Source: Paenibacillus contaminans
GTDB lineage: Bacteria > Bacillota > Bacilli > Paenibacillales > NBRC-103111
Assembly (NCBI RefSeq): GCF_003285015.1
Contig: NZ_QMFB01000004.1
Span: forward strand, 412,027-453,581
Direction of reading: 5' to 3'
DNA length: 41,555 bases
This document shows positions 28,281-37,048 of the stretch, in pieces. Numbering within the stretch: the stretch's first letter is position 1; each line of letters opens with the position of its first letter. The translations under genes and the position numbers were made by a program. The notes beneath the pieces are model-generated. The model was given only the letters and a program-made list of their open reading frames with translations. It was not told where the DNA came from and did no database searches.

Positions 28281-30098
28281 ATGCAGGCAGGTGTACCGTT
28301 GCTAACCGATCTCCTAACGAAACGCAGCCGGCGCCGGCGAACGGAACAAGGCGGGGTCAAGCTTTGGCCGGTTTACGTCTGGTCGCTATCTTTCCTCAAG
28401 CCTTACATCGGACTTCTTCTTCTTTTCATCGCCGTCATGATCGTACTTTCAATTTCCGAGCTCGTCATTCCCAAATTCATTCAATATTTTATCGATACCT
28501 TGCTGCCGGAACGGGATTTCCAAACTTTCTACCTGTCAATTGCCGCGCTGGCCGGCATGGTTGCCGTTATTCTAGTCATGCACATGCTGTACAACTTGCT
28601 GCAGCGCCATCTCCAAGAGAAAGCGGGCCGCGATTTGCAGCTCTCGATTTTCCGGCATTTGAGAAAGCTTGGCTTTGCTTACTACGAGCAAAATCCCGTC
28701 GGTCAAACGCTTTCGTTTCTCAATACGGAAGTCGGCGCTCTGCAAAACCTATACCGGCAAAGCTTTCCATGGATGATCCACGAAATCATGTTCTCCGTTA
28801 TCGCCGTCACTGTCATGGTTATCACAAGCCCACAGCTATCCGTCGTCGTCCTGCCCTGCTTCCTGATTTATTACCTATTCGGACCGACTTTGGAACGCAA
28901 GGCATCCGTTGCCGGTAAAATCATGTCGCAAAACCGCGTGGAGGAAAACCGGAAGAGCTACGAGAGCGTATCGGCGCTCGCCGAGCTTCGCGCTTCCGCG
29001 GCGGAGGCATGGGATACCGCCCTTTATCTGGACAAAGTACGGATATACAATGCGAGTATGATCCGAACGTATTGGTTCGCCTTTTGGAGGGGAACGAACA
29101 GAAGATTGACCTATCAGCTCGGCGCGATCGCAATTTTCATATACGGGTATTACCTGCTGCAGCATGACCGGTTGTCCGTCGGGGCGTTCGTCGCGTTTCT
29201 ACTATATTACTTTACGGCGATGCACCGGCTTACCGCGGTCGTTACGAACATTACGGAGCAAAAGGTGCAGATGTATCAAGCGGAACGGCTGTACCGATTC
29301 GTGCAGACCGCTCCTCAAGTAGATGAAGCCGCGCAGCCGCTCCCGCTGCCCCAAGTTCGCGGCGACATTCGATTCGAGAACGTAAGCTTTTCTTATGGAC
29401 AAGCCAAGCCTGTGCTTAAAGAATTCGATTTGACGATTCGCGCAGGCGAACGAGTCGCGCTTGTCGGAACTAGCGGGAACGGGAAGTCGACGGCCTTAAA
29501 GCTCATCGGGAGATTTTACGATCCTCAGGAGGGACGAATACTGCTTGACGGCATTCCTGTCGAGAAGCTTTCCTTCGCTTCTTTAAGGCAATCGCTGGGC
29601 TACGTGTTTCAGGAGACGTACATGTTCGGCACGACTATTCTGGGTAACATCCGCTTCGGCAATCCGGAAGCTTCGGACGAGCAAGTACGAGCCGCTGCGC
29701 GCATGGCGTATGCCCATGATTTCATCATGCAGCTGCCTGACGGGTACGATACCGTTGTTGGCGAGAGGGGCGTCAAGCTTTCCGGCGGCCAAAAACAGCG
29801 GATTGCCATCGCCCGTATGTTTATACGCAATCCGGCGGTCGTTTTGCTGGACGAGGCGACTTCAGCGCTTGACAATGCCAGCGAAGCCGAAGTGCAGAAA
29901 GCGTTCGACACGCTGCTTCCCGGCCGCACGGTCATCGCCGTGGCTCATCGGCTGTCTACGGTCAAGGACTTCGATAAAATTGCCGTTATCGAGAACGGTC
30001 GCATCGCGGAACTCGGCACGTATGACGAACTGTCGCATGCAGGCGGCGTTTTCTCTCAACTGATTCGTGGACAAGAACAAGCAAAGGAGTCCGTCTGA
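28281..30098 (+). CDS. ABC transporter ATP-binding protein/permease, first half of an exporter pair
   Basis: This 605-aa type IV (MsbA/BmrA-like) exporter half has six membrane spans in about residues 38-320 and then a nucleotide-binding domain. The Walker A motif is GTSGNGKST near residue 396, the signature LSGGQ near 500, and the Walker B with catalytic Glu LLDEATSALD near 520; the H-loop is AHRLST. The start is uncertain: the ATG at 28281 has no ribosome site, and a TTG at 28299 preceded by GGCAGG is an alternative. Its stop overlaps the next gene start by one base (TGATG), so the two proteins likely form a heterodimer. The exported substrate is unknown (drug, lipid or peptide). Confidence 0.93.
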   Translation: MQAGVPLLTDLLTKRSRRRRTEQGGVKLWPVYVWSLSFLKPYIGLLLLFIAVMIVLSISELVIPKFIQYFIDTLLPERDFQTFYLSIAALAGMVAVILVMHMLYNLLQRHLQEKAGRDLQLSIFRHLRKLGFAYYEQNPVGQTLSFLNTEVGALQNLYRQSFPWMIHEIMFSVIAVTVMVITSPQLSVVVLPCFLIYYLFGPTLERKASVAGKIMSQNRVEENRKSYESVSALAELRASAAEAWDTALYLDKVRIYNASMIRTYWFAFWRGTNRRLTYQLGAIAIFIYGYYLLQHDRLSVGAFVAFLLYYFTAMHRLTAVVTNITEQKVQMYQAERLYRFVQTAPQVDEAAQPLPLPQVRGDIRFENVSFSYGQAKPVLKEFDLTIRAGERVALVGTSGNGKSTALKLIGRFYDPQEGRILLDGIPVEKLSFASLRQSLGYVFQETYMFGTTILGNIRFGNPEASDEQVRAAARMAYAHDFIMQLPDGYDTVVGERGVKLSGGQKQRIAIARMFIRNPAVVLLDEATSALDNASEAEVQKAFDTLLPGRTVIAVAHRLSTVKDFDKIAVIENGRIAELGTYDELSHAGGVFSQLIRGQEQAKESV

Positions 30099-31828
30099 TG
30101 GCTAATGTGAAATGGTTATGGTCTCATATGCGGCATGCTAAAGTACTGCTGCTCGCCGCCACGCTGCTCATGGCGATGGAATCGTTGTCCAACCTAGCCT
30201 CCATCGCGCTAGTGCAGAAAATGACGGACGACGTGCTGCTCGGCGGACAATCCGGCAGGTTTTGGCCGCTGCTGCTCCAAATATCCGCCGCCTATTTCGC
30301 CTATTCGCTGCTGTTCACGTTCGGGCCTCATGCCATCCACCTGACTAACGCCAAAGTCCGTACTTCCATGTGCGGAGAACTCATGCGGCATATGCACAGT
30401 ATTCCGATCGGGATCCTGCAAAAGGAACGAACGGCAAGTTATGTCTATTTATTCACGAACGACCTGCAAACCTGCGCCGGTTTAGGCGCAAATGAGATAC
30501 CGCGGCTCATGCAACAGTTGGCCGCAGCCGCAGCCATCGTCGCGGTCATGGGGTCGGCGAGCCCGATCATGCTCGGTGTCATGAGCGTTTTCGTCTTGCT
30601 TTACGTTGTTCTGGGCAAAACGTTCGCCCCGGCCCGCAAACGGGCTGCCGGAGAAGTGAACCGCCGCAAATCGGAGCTGCTCGTCCATCTTGAGGAAGGC
30701 GTGTCCTCGACAAGGGAGGTCGTCGCTTTTCACCGCCAGGATTGGGAGACTAACGAGTATAAAAGCAAGTTCCAATCGTATTTTTCCAGCGTTATGAAGG
30801 AAGGCAAGCTGATCAACAAGCAGATGCTGCTCAGCGATCCGTTGAAATGGGGAGCCGTCTTATTCGTGTTGGCGTATGGCGGCATGCTCGTACTCGATGG
30901 GAAGCTGTCAATCGGCATGTTCGTCATTACATACCAGCTCACAAACCGGATGATGGAGTCGCTAAACGCGATTTATGATTTTGCTATGGGGCTTTCAGGC
31001 AAAATGGCTTCGGTCGAACGGGTTCGCGCCGTATTCGAAGGAGACAAAACTCCGGACGGAACGGTTGACCTTCGCGAGCCGATTCGCTCGATCCGGCTGG
31101 AGAAGTTGTCTTTCCAATATGGCGAGCAGCCTGTTTTGAAGCGTCTCGATTTGACTATAGAAGCGGGGCAAAAGACAGCCTTCGTAGGCTCGAGCGGCGG
31201 CGGGAAATCGACGGTCGCCAGCTTGCTGGTCCGCTTTTTCGAGCCGTCGTTTGGCCAAATTCTGATCAATGACGTCGCGCTAACGGACATTCGAAGGTCG
31301 GCTTGGATGGAGCGCGTGACGATCGTGTTTCAGGAACCGTATTTATTTCCGGATACGATTCGCATGAATTTGCTGCTCGGACGCGAAAACGTGCCCGAAT
31401 CAACAATTGTTGAAGCATGCCGGGCAGCGCTTATTCACGATTTTATCGCCGGGCTCCCGGAAGGCTATGATACGGTAATCGGCGAACGCGGCATCACGCT
31501 GTCAGGAGGACAGAGACAAAGGCTTGCACTCGCCAGGGCCGTTTTAAGAGACACCGATGTGCTAATACTGGATGAAGCGACCTCGTCATTGGACTTGGAG
31601 ACGGAAAGGCTCGTTCAAGAAAACCTGGATAAGCTCCGATCTGGACGGATTACGATCGTTATCGCCCATCGCCTCTCTACAATTCGTAACGCCGATCTTA
31701 TTGCGGTTATGGATAAAGGGGTCGTGAAGGAACATGGCACGCACATCCAGCTTTTGTCAAACGGATCCGTTTACCGCAGCCTGGTACAGAAGCAGAATGA
31801 AGAGTCGGAAAGCCCAGTCGCAGGGTGA
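30098..31828 (+). CDS. ABC transporter ATP-binding protein/permease, second half of an exporter pair
   Basis: The 576-aa partner has the same architecture: six membrane spans, then a nucleotide-binding domain with Walker A GSSGGGKST near residue 364, LSGGQRQR near 467, Walker B LILDEATSSLD near 489 and AHRLST. Both halves keep the catalytic Glu and the canonical signature, so unlike many heterodimeric exporters neither ATP site looks degenerate. It is translationally coupled to the first half. No clear terminator is seen in the 118 bp before the next gene. Confidence 0.93.
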   Translation: MANVKWLWSHMRHAKVLLLAATLLMAMESLSNLASIALVQKMTDDVLLGGQSGRFWPLLLQISAAYFAYSLLFTFGPHAIHLTNAKVRTSMCGELMRHMHSIPIGILQKERTASYVYLFTNDLQTCAGLGANEIPRLMQQLAAAAAIVAVMGSASPIMLGVMSVFVLLYVVLGKTFAPARKRAAGEVNRRKSELLVHLEEGVSSTREVVAFHRQDWETNEYKSKFQSYFSSVMKEGKLINKQMLLSDPLKWGAVLFVLAYGGMLVLDGKLSIGMFVITYQLTNRMMESLNAIYDFAMGLSGKMASVERVRAVFEGDKTPDGTVDLREPIRSIRLEKLSFQYGEQPVLKRLDLTIEAGQKTAFVGSSGGGKSTVASLLVRFFEPSFGQILINDVALTDIRRSAWMERVTIVFQEPYLFPDTIRMNLLLGRENVPESTIVEACRAALIHDFIAGLPEGYDTVIGERGITLSGGQRQRLALARAVLRDTDVLILDEATSSLDLETERLVQENLDKLRSGRITIVIAHRLSTIRNADLIAVMDKGVVKEHGTHIQLLSNGSVYRSLVQKQNEESESPVAG

Positions 31829-31946
31829 GCCGTTCATAATAAATAAAACATGAAAAATATTTTGTGGACCGGCCGCAACAATTGCCAATACTTGCACGTT
31901 AATAAGGCTAGAACAACCGAATCCATATTGAAGAAAAGAGGAATGT

Positions 31947-32735
31947 ATGATGGGTCAACAACTGAACAGGTCCAAAAAATGGCTGATCGGAAGCGTGGCG
32001 GCGGGTGCTTTGGTGCTTGCGGCTCCATTCTACTCGTCGACGGCGGCTGAATTTATCAAGCCGGCAACGGCGGAAGCGGCGGGTGAGCAATCGATGGAAC
32101 GCAATACGATTGTCGTTTCGGGGCAAGGCGAGTTTTCGGTGACGCCGGATGTAGCTTATGTGACGCTCGGCATTCAAACGCAAGGCAAAACGGCGAACGA
32201 AGCGCAAAAAGGCAATGCCGAAGCGTTTGCGAAGCTGGAGAAGGTGCTCTTCGAAACTTTTAAGCTCGACAAGAAGGATGTAAAATCTTCCGGCTTCAAC
32301 GTTCAGCCCGAATACAGCTATGAAGACAAGAGCGGTCCGAAAATTACCGGATATTCCGCCAACCATTCGGTTACCGTCACGTACCGCGATCTTGCCAAAA
32401 TCGGCGATCTGCTCGACGCGGCCTCCGCAGCCGGCGTAAACCGCGTGAACGGGGTTCAATTCGGAACGGAGAAAGGCGAGGAATACGAGCTTCAAGTCAT
32501 CGAGAAAGCGATGGCAAATGCCGAGACCAAAGCGAAATCGATCGCCAAATACGCCGGCAAAACGCTGAAAGGCATTATCCACGTCGAGCAAAGCAGCACT
32601 GCGAACTATCCGCGTCCGCTCGAAGGCGGCTTCGCGATGGCCAAGGCGGAGGCGATGGATGCGGCGGGCACTTCCATACAAGCCGGCGAGCTGAAATTAT
32701 CCGGTTCCGTCCAAGTAACGTTCGAATTCCAATGA
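31947..32735 (+). CDS. SIMPL domain-containing (DUF541) exported protein
   Basis: The 262-aa protein begins with a cleavable or anchoring signal (KKWLIGSVAAGALVLAAPFY). One SIMPL/DUF541 domain follows from about residue 53: NTIVVSGQGEFSVTPDVAYVTLGIQTQGKTANEAQ, then SSGFNVQPEYSYED, and the terminal strand LKLSGSVQVTFEF. Family members (E. coli YggE, BP26, B. subtilis YuaB-neighbourhood proteins) are periplasmic or surface proteins that form ring oligomers and are linked to stress tolerance; the exact role is open. Two adjacent ATGs occur at 31947 and 31950 after GAGGAA. It is a single gene with a strong terminator. Confidence 0.93.
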   Translation: MMGQQLNRSKKWLIGSVAAGALVLAAPFYSSTAAEFIKPATAEAAGEQSMERNTIVVSGQGEFSVTPDVAYVTLGIQTQGKTANEAQKGNAEAFAKLEKVLFETFKLDKKDVKSSGFNVQPEYSYEDKSGPKITGYSANHSVTVTYRDLAKIGDLLDAASAAGVNRVNGVQFGTEKGEEYELQVIEKAMANAETKAKSIAKYAGKTLKGIIHVEQSSTANYPRPLEGGFAMAKAEAMDAAGTSIQAGELKLSGSVQVTFEFQ

Positions 32736-32749
32736 TCCGCCCAATCGGC

Positions 32750-32798
32750 AAAAAACCTCCCAAACCGGCTTCAACGACCGGGATTGGGAGGTTTTTTT
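32750..32798 (+). terminator. Bidirectional terminator between the SIMPL and DedA genes
   Basis: A 14-bp stem AAAAAACCTCCCAA/TTGGGAGGTTTTTT (32750-32763 and 32784-32797) has T runs on both strands and serves both convergent genes. Confidence 0.93.
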
Positions 32799-32860
32799 GT
32801 TTCTCGTATACTCGTCGCCAACCAGCGTCACGAGCGTGTCGGTTCGTTATTCGTTATCCG

Positions 32861-33463
32861 TTATTGCACCGCACGTTTTTTCTTCTTAAGGACGACCAGC
32901 AGTACGGCTCCCGCCACGATGGCGAGCAGCAGCACGCATTGTCCCACATAATGATGGACGGCGGGCATCAGCGCAAGCAGACTGGCTCCGATAAAATGTC
33001 CGAGCGTAATGAACGTCGTGCACCAAAGCAGCGCCCCCGTACCCGCGTAAAGCAAATACCGCCAAAACTTGACCGCGCTGACGCCGGCCAAATAACAAGT
33101 AAAGTGTCTGACACCCGGCACGAAATAGCCGAAGCTTACCGTCCACAGGCCGTATTTGTGAAACCAGCCTTCCGCTTTTTCCAGCCGTTCGGGCGTCAAT
33201 TTGATCCATTTGCCGTAACGCCATAAAAACGGTTTCCCTACTCGTCTTCCCAGCGTATAACTGACGATCATCCCGGTCATCGCGCCTGCGAAGCTTACGA
33301 GGATCGATAATGTATATGAAAAAGTACCGACCGAAGTCCAATAACCGACGAACGTCATCAATATTTCATCAGGAACCGGTATCCCTACTATACCCACTGC
33401 GAGCAAACCGAATAACATCGCATAGCCGTAATGCAAAAGCAATTGTTCCAGCGCTTCCTGCAC
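32861..33463 (-). CDS. DedA family membrane protein
   Basis: This 200-aa integral membrane protein has the VTT/SNARE-associated domain. Family marks are GIVGIPVPDEILMTFVGYW near the N-terminus, SYTLGRRVGKPFLWRYGKW, and FGYFVPGVRHFTCYLAGVS. DedA proteins include flippases that recycle undecaprenyl phosphate or phosphatidylethanolamine; which one this is cannot be decided. The start is GTG after GGGGGT. In its leader (33489-33512) the minus strand carries CCGAC/GTCGG followed by TTTTATTTT, a weak terminator-like hairpin directly before the ribosome site. Confidence 0.92.
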   Translation of the reverse strand: MQEALEQLLLHYGYAMLFGLLAVGIVGIPVPDEILMTFVGYWTSVGTFSYTLSILVSFAGAMTGMIVSYTLGRRVGKPFLWRYGKWIKLTPERLEKAEGWFHKYGLWTVSFGYFVPGVRHFTCYLAGVSAVKFWRYLLYAGTGALLWCTTFITLGHFIGASLLALMPAVHHYVGQCVLLLAIVAGAVLLVVLKKKKRAVQ

Positions 33464-33903
33464 GCCTTACACCCCCACGAAAATAAAACCGACATCCTTA
33501 ACCAGACGTCGGATAATCCCATTCGATCCAACAAAAATCAATCATTCAAACTCTTTCGGGTCACAGGCCTATTTGCAAATTTTGCCCGACTATGCGCATT
33601 TTGGTCCAAACGGATTCCGGCGCCTTAGAGGCCGGCGATTCTGTAGGTCTAAAGCCGCTTCGATGTTGTTCGTTCCAGGCGATTCAATAAATAGCAAAAT
33701 CGCTCGATATTTGTCGATCCCTTTCGAGCCTTTCTCATTGTATCAGAAAGTCGCGCGATACCCAAGCGATTTTGTCATGCCTCCGGACAAACCGTCATAG
33801 GTTGTACTATCGCCATTATTCTGCCTGCGGATTCCTTCTTCCTATTTCGAGGAACGATCGAGTCGGCCGCTGCGAAATATCGGTACGAGGGGCGGGAAGC
33901 AAA
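33464..33903. other. 440-bp divergent intergenic region (DedA / YkvI)
   Basis: No gene is supported here. Visible structures are the weak CCGAC/GTCGG hairpin near DedA, a TCGGG/CCCGA inverted repeat (about 33557-33589), and CCGGC/GCCGG (about 33618-33636). I compared the 33550-33610 stretch with the c-di-GMP-I riboswitch core and did not find a convincing match. No strong promoter for the YkvI gene is evident. Confidence 0.5.
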
Positions 33904-34956
33904 TTGATCCGAAAGGTTGTACAAATCGTACAGGTGGCCTTTACGTATATCGGTACGGTCGTCGGCGCAGGCTTTGCGAGCGGACAGGAAATTCTCCAGT
34001 TTTTCACCAAATACGGCTGGATGGCAACGGCGACGATCGCATTCGCGACGCTGCTTTTCACTTGGCTCGGCATCAAGCTGATGCTGCTCGCTAACGAATT
34101 AAACGCCAAATCGTACGAGGACTTGATCAAGGAGCTTTTCGGGGCGAGGCTTGGCGGATGGATCGGCCTGTTTATGCTCGTTATTTTATTCGGTGTGAGT
34201 ACGGTTATGCTGGCCGGCGCGGGGTCGCTGTTTTCGGAGCATCTTCATTTATCGTATCAAACCGGCTTGATTATTACGATGATTCTTGCCTATTTCATCA
34301 TTGCCAAAGGCATGCAAGCGATCGTGGCCGTCAATTCGCTCGTCGTACCGGTCATGCTCGTCTTTACAGCCGCGATCGTTTGGGCAACCTGGGAGCTTCC
34401 GGGCGCGCAAAATTGGCTCGTGCTCGAAAGCGATTATCCGCTTCATCGCATCTGGTTCTCTCCGCTGCTTTACGCCGCTTTTAACATGGCGTCAGCGCAA
34501 GCCGTGCTCGTACCGCTGGGCTCTGCGATACGCGACCGCTCGGCTATTTTTTGGGGAGGCTTGCTAGGAGGTCTCGGCATCGGCATTATGCTGCTTGCCT
34601 GCCATTTTGCCTTATCCGCGCAAATGCCGGGTATCATGCAGTTTGAAATTCCGATGGGGCATATCATATATCCGCTCGGAACGACGGTTGTGTTTATGTA
34701 CATCGCCGTCATCTACGGAGAAATATTCACGACGCTTGTAGCGGACGTTTACGGCCTGTCTCTCCAGCTCGAGCAGCGGACGAAGTGGAATCAGAAAGCG
34801 ATCATCGCGATCATTTTGGCTGCCGCCTATTCGGTCAGTCAGATCGGCTTCAGCAAGCTGTTGTCCACCTTGTATCCTTTATTCGGCGTGGTGAGTCTCA
34901 TTTGGTTTGTGTCCATCGTTTGGCGCAGGGAGAACCGGCTTCCGCGCAATACGTAG
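33904..34956 (+). CDS. YkvI-type membrane protein (APC superfamily-like)
   Basis: The protein of about 350 aa is a polytopic membrane protein. It starts with IRKVVQIVQVAFTYIGTVVGAGFASGQEILQFFTKYG, the hallmark of the YkvI family, and the unwound-helix type motif GTVVGAGFASGQE suggests a LeuT-like transporter fold. About ten spans are visible. The start is most likely the TTG at 33904 after GAGGGGCGGGAAG; an upstream ATG at 33772 would add 44 atypical residues. Its 3' end overlaps the convergent 145-aa gene by 78 bp. Substrate unknown. Confidence 0.88.
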   Translation: MIRKVVQIVQVAFTYIGTVVGAGFASGQEILQFFTKYGWMATATIAFATLLFTWLGIKLMLLANELNAKSYEDLIKELFGARLGGWIGLFMLVILFGVSTVMLAGAGSLFSEHLHLSYQTGLIITMILAYFIIAKGMQAIVAVNSLVVPVMLVFTAAIVWATWELPGAQNWLVLESDYPLHRIWFSPLLYAAFNMASAQAVLVPLGSAIRDRSAIFWGGLLGGLGIGIMLLACHFALSAQMPGIMQFEIPMGHIIYPLGTTVVFMYIAVIYGEIFTTLVADVYGLSLQLEQRTKWNQKAIIAIILAAAYSVSQIGFSKLLSTLYPLFGVVSLIWFVSIVWRRENRLPRNT

Positions 34957-35316
34957 GACGACAAGCAGGCGGGCCAGCAAAAACAGCATGCCAAGAAACG
35001 CGAATGCGGCGCCTGAAAGCAAATAACCGTAATGATAATCCGGATAGCTGGCCCTGTCTCTCATGACGCCGAGAACGTCGACAAGCAAGAACAGCATGCC
35101 GGCACCCATCAATACCAAAACCGCATAATCGACTACCGTCCAGCGCAGCAGCAGCGCTCCCGCCGTATCCGATAAAGTCGGCCTGTCTTTGCCGTCCATT
35201 GCGGCGTCTTGCTGCTTTTTCCATTGCTCGAGCATGTACCAGACCGTATAAAAAACGGCGGCTGTTACGGCGATGCCGATCAAGCCCGCTATGACAGCCA
35301 ATGCTAACGTATTCAA
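34879..35316 (-). CDS. Hypothetical membrane protein (145 aa)
   Basis: No family is recognised. Three hydrophobic segments are visible: residues about 4-30 (TLALAVIAGLIGIAVTAAVF), 62-84 (VVDYAVLVLMGAGMLFLLVD) and 98-122 (YLLSGAAFAFLGMLFLLARL). A Pro/Asn/His-rich tail follows. The start is TTG with AAAGGA 11 nt upstream. The last 26 codons overlap the 3' end of the YkvI gene on the other strand. It is probably co-transcribed with the 93-aa gene 25 bp upstream. Confidence 0.75.
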   Translation of the reverse strand: MNTLALAVIAGLIGIAVTAAVFYTVWYMLEQWKKQQDAAMDGKDRPTLSDTAGALLLRWTVVDYAVLVLMGAGMLFLLVDVLGVMRDRASYPDYHYGYLLSGAAFAFLGMLFLLARLLVVLRIARKPVLPAPNDGHKPNETHHAE

Positions 35317-35341
35317 TTCGAGATCATTCCTTTCGTTTCGT

Positions 35342-35623
35342 TCAGCGCGACAGCTGATAAACTAACCAAAGCGTAACGGTAAAACTGATAACAGGCAGCG
35401 CAATAAACAGCGCAACGCTCATGAAAGCCGGCATAATCGGTACCGGACGCCAAATCATGCGAAGCAGCCTGCCGCCGCTGTCCTCCAATAGAAGCACGTG
35501 GGCTTTCACGCCCGGTTTGGCATGGATTTGCGCCCCGCCTTCCGGAACGACAATTTTCCCGCGCTTCCAGCCGACATGATAAGTAATCTCGCGCTCACCC
35601 GTCGTCTTTTTCCTATCGCCCAT
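35342..35623 (-). CDS. Hypothetical small membrane protein (93 aa)
   Basis: No family is recognised. The N-terminal half is charged and beta-like (EITYHVGWKRGKIVVPEGGA, QIHAKPGVKAHVLLLED) and a C-terminal membrane segment spans about residues 62-88 (PIMPAFMSVALFIALPVISF). The ATG has GGAGG 5 nt upstream. It precedes the 145-aa membrane protein gene by 25 bp in the same direction. Confidence 0.78.
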   Translation of the reverse strand: MGDRKKTTGEREITYHVGWKRGKIVVPEGGAQIHAKPGVKAHVLLLEDSGGRLLRMIWRPVPIMPAFMSVALFIALPVISFTVTLWLVYQLSR

Positions 35624-35777
35624 CGTAACCTCCGCTCAACTCTCTTTTTTATTATAGTAGTCGAAACGATTGAAAAATCAAAGGAATAAATCATTCAAAG
35701 CGGCAAACCTTTCTAAAGCTTTCCTTTTTAAAGGATTTAAAATGATTTTTTAAAACTATTTCGGACCCCTCCTAAAT

Positions 35778-35839
35778 CCTCCCCTTCCCCAAGGGGAGGA
35801 CCCATATTGCTTCAATTCGGAATTCGAAGGTTGAAGCAA
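35778..35839. repeat. Two adjacent extragenic hairpins
   Basis: CCTCCCCTT/AAGGGGAGG (35778-35786 and 35791-35799, loop CCCC) is followed by TTGCTTCAA/TTGAAGCAA (35807-35815 and 35831-35839). Neither has a T tract. The arrangement resembles repetitive extragenic palindromes. Confidence 0.75.
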
Positions 35840-36312
35840 TGAGGCTACGCCCCTGGACCCCGTAACAACCGTCCGCCAAACCGGGCCGTCTTCGATGATC
35901 AATTTCGCCTCCCCCCCGCTAACAACCTCAGTGACGCGCTCGCTTACGAGCACCTTTCGTACTGCGGTCACACTCTCCTTCAGCTTCCTTCCCCAACGTT
36001 TCGCCTATCGGTGCCTAGCATCACGCTCCCCCATTCCACCAACTACCTGCTAAGAATCGCGCCACGACTTCGTCGCGAAGCTCCATTCTAATTAAAGACT
36101 TCGCCGTTTTAGCGAACTGTCGTACCCAAGTGATTGCCAAAATGAAACAATTTAAACGCCCCGCACGTTTATAACATGCAAGGCCTTCCAGCCGCGGCTT
36201 CAATTATACGGCGCAAAAGCCGATGTATAACATAGACGACCGCCCTATTGTGGTCGTCATCTGCGCAAACGCTGCATATCCAAACGACTACTTATCAGCC
36301 GATGCCCAAGTA

Positions 36313-36697
36313 TTAATGAGGCAGGCAAAGACAACTATTCGTGAGGCTAGCCTTACTATTTATCGCCGAAAACCCATGTTCCGACGAGTTAATGAGGCAA
36401 ACACAATTATTCGTGAGGCTAGCCTTACTATTTATCGCCAAAAACCCGTGTTCCGACGAGTTAGTGAGGAAAACGCAATTATTCGTGAGGCTAGCCTTAT
36501 TATTTATCGCCGAAAACCCGTGTTCCGACGGGTTAGTGAGGCAAACGCAATTTTTCGTGAGGCTAGCCACACTATTTCTCGCCAAAAACCCGTGTTCCGA
36601 CGAGTTAATGAGGCAAACACAATTAATCGTGAGGCTAGCCTTACTATTTATCGTCAAAAACCCGTGTTCCGACGAGTTAATGAGGCAAACGCAATTA
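36313..36697. repeat. Tandem array of a 72-bp repeat, about five and a half copies
   Basis: Units begin with AATGAGGCAAAC or AGTGAGGCAAAC. Units of exactly 72 bp lie at 36391-36462, 36463-36534, 36535-36606 and 36607-36678, with a slightly longer first copy from 36313 and a partial copy from 36679. Each contains the 10-bp palindrome AGGCTAGCCT (AGGCTAGCCA in one) and the block CCCGTGTTCCGACG or a close variant. Because 72 is a multiple of three, long frames stay open on both strands (36223-36768 and 36341-36868 plus, 36313-36834 minus); none has a convincing start, so I treat the array as noncoding. Confidence 0.9.
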
Positions 36698-36740
36698 TTA
36701 GTGAGGCAAACGCAATTGATAATTGCGTTTGCCTCACTAA
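36698..36740. repeat. Perfect 20-bp inverted repeat closing the 72-bp array
   Basis: Arms 36698-36717 and 36721-36740 are exact reverse complements around the loop GAT. The arm is the same TTAGTGAGGCAAACGCAATT motif that opens the array units, so the palindrome was made by an inverted copy of the unit edge. No T tract follows. Confidence 0.95.
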
Positions 36741-36904
36741 CGAGCGAAAACGAGCATTTTACAGGTGAAATAGTGAGGACAGCCTCATTAACAATAAGGT
36801 TTTCTCCACTATGCGCACGATCCATGCATGACAATTACGATTCCCGTATTTGCTTTCATAACCAGTAACCAGGTCTTCATCGATCCCAGCTTTAGACTTG
36901 ATCT

Positions 36905-37042
36905 CGTACTAGTAGGTTGACCGCGTATGATATTAGGTTTACTACCTGACTTGTCGTCAAGAGCTCGCGGTCAAACGTCGGATTCGTATGATGCATATCA
37001 GTACCCAAACCTTGCATTTAACGCGGTCAACCTACTAGTACG
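36905..37042. repeat. 138-bp element with 22-bp perfect terminal inverted repeats
   Basis: The left end 36905-36926 (starts CGTACTAGTAGG) and the right end 37021-37042 (ends CCTACTAGTACG) are exact reverse complements, with 94 bp between. TTGATC occurs at 36898-36903 and again at 37043-37048, flanking the element apart from one extra base on the left. It is too short to encode anything and may be a miniature transposable element or a structured RNA region. Confidence 0.7.
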
Positions 37043-37048
37043 TTGATC

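Noticed and set aside
33550..33610. Possible c-di-GMP-I riboswitch because of GGGCAAA and GCAAA-GGCC motifs on the minus strand
   Set aside because: The order and spacing of the conserved blocks do not fit the two-helix core.
35756..36203. Two short minus-strand frames (71 and 60 codons)
   Set aside because: They lack clear start signals and recognisable features, and lie in a hairpin-rich noncoding region.
36313..36740. CRISPR array
   Set aside because: The 72-bp units are contiguous, near-identical along their whole length, and have no unique spacers. No cas gene is present.
36223..36868. Overlapping open frames of about 175-181 codons on the plus strand and 173 on the minus strand
   Set aside because: All are open only because the 72-bp repeat is a multiple of three and lacks stops in those frames. 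No ribosome site or recognisable domain supports any of them.
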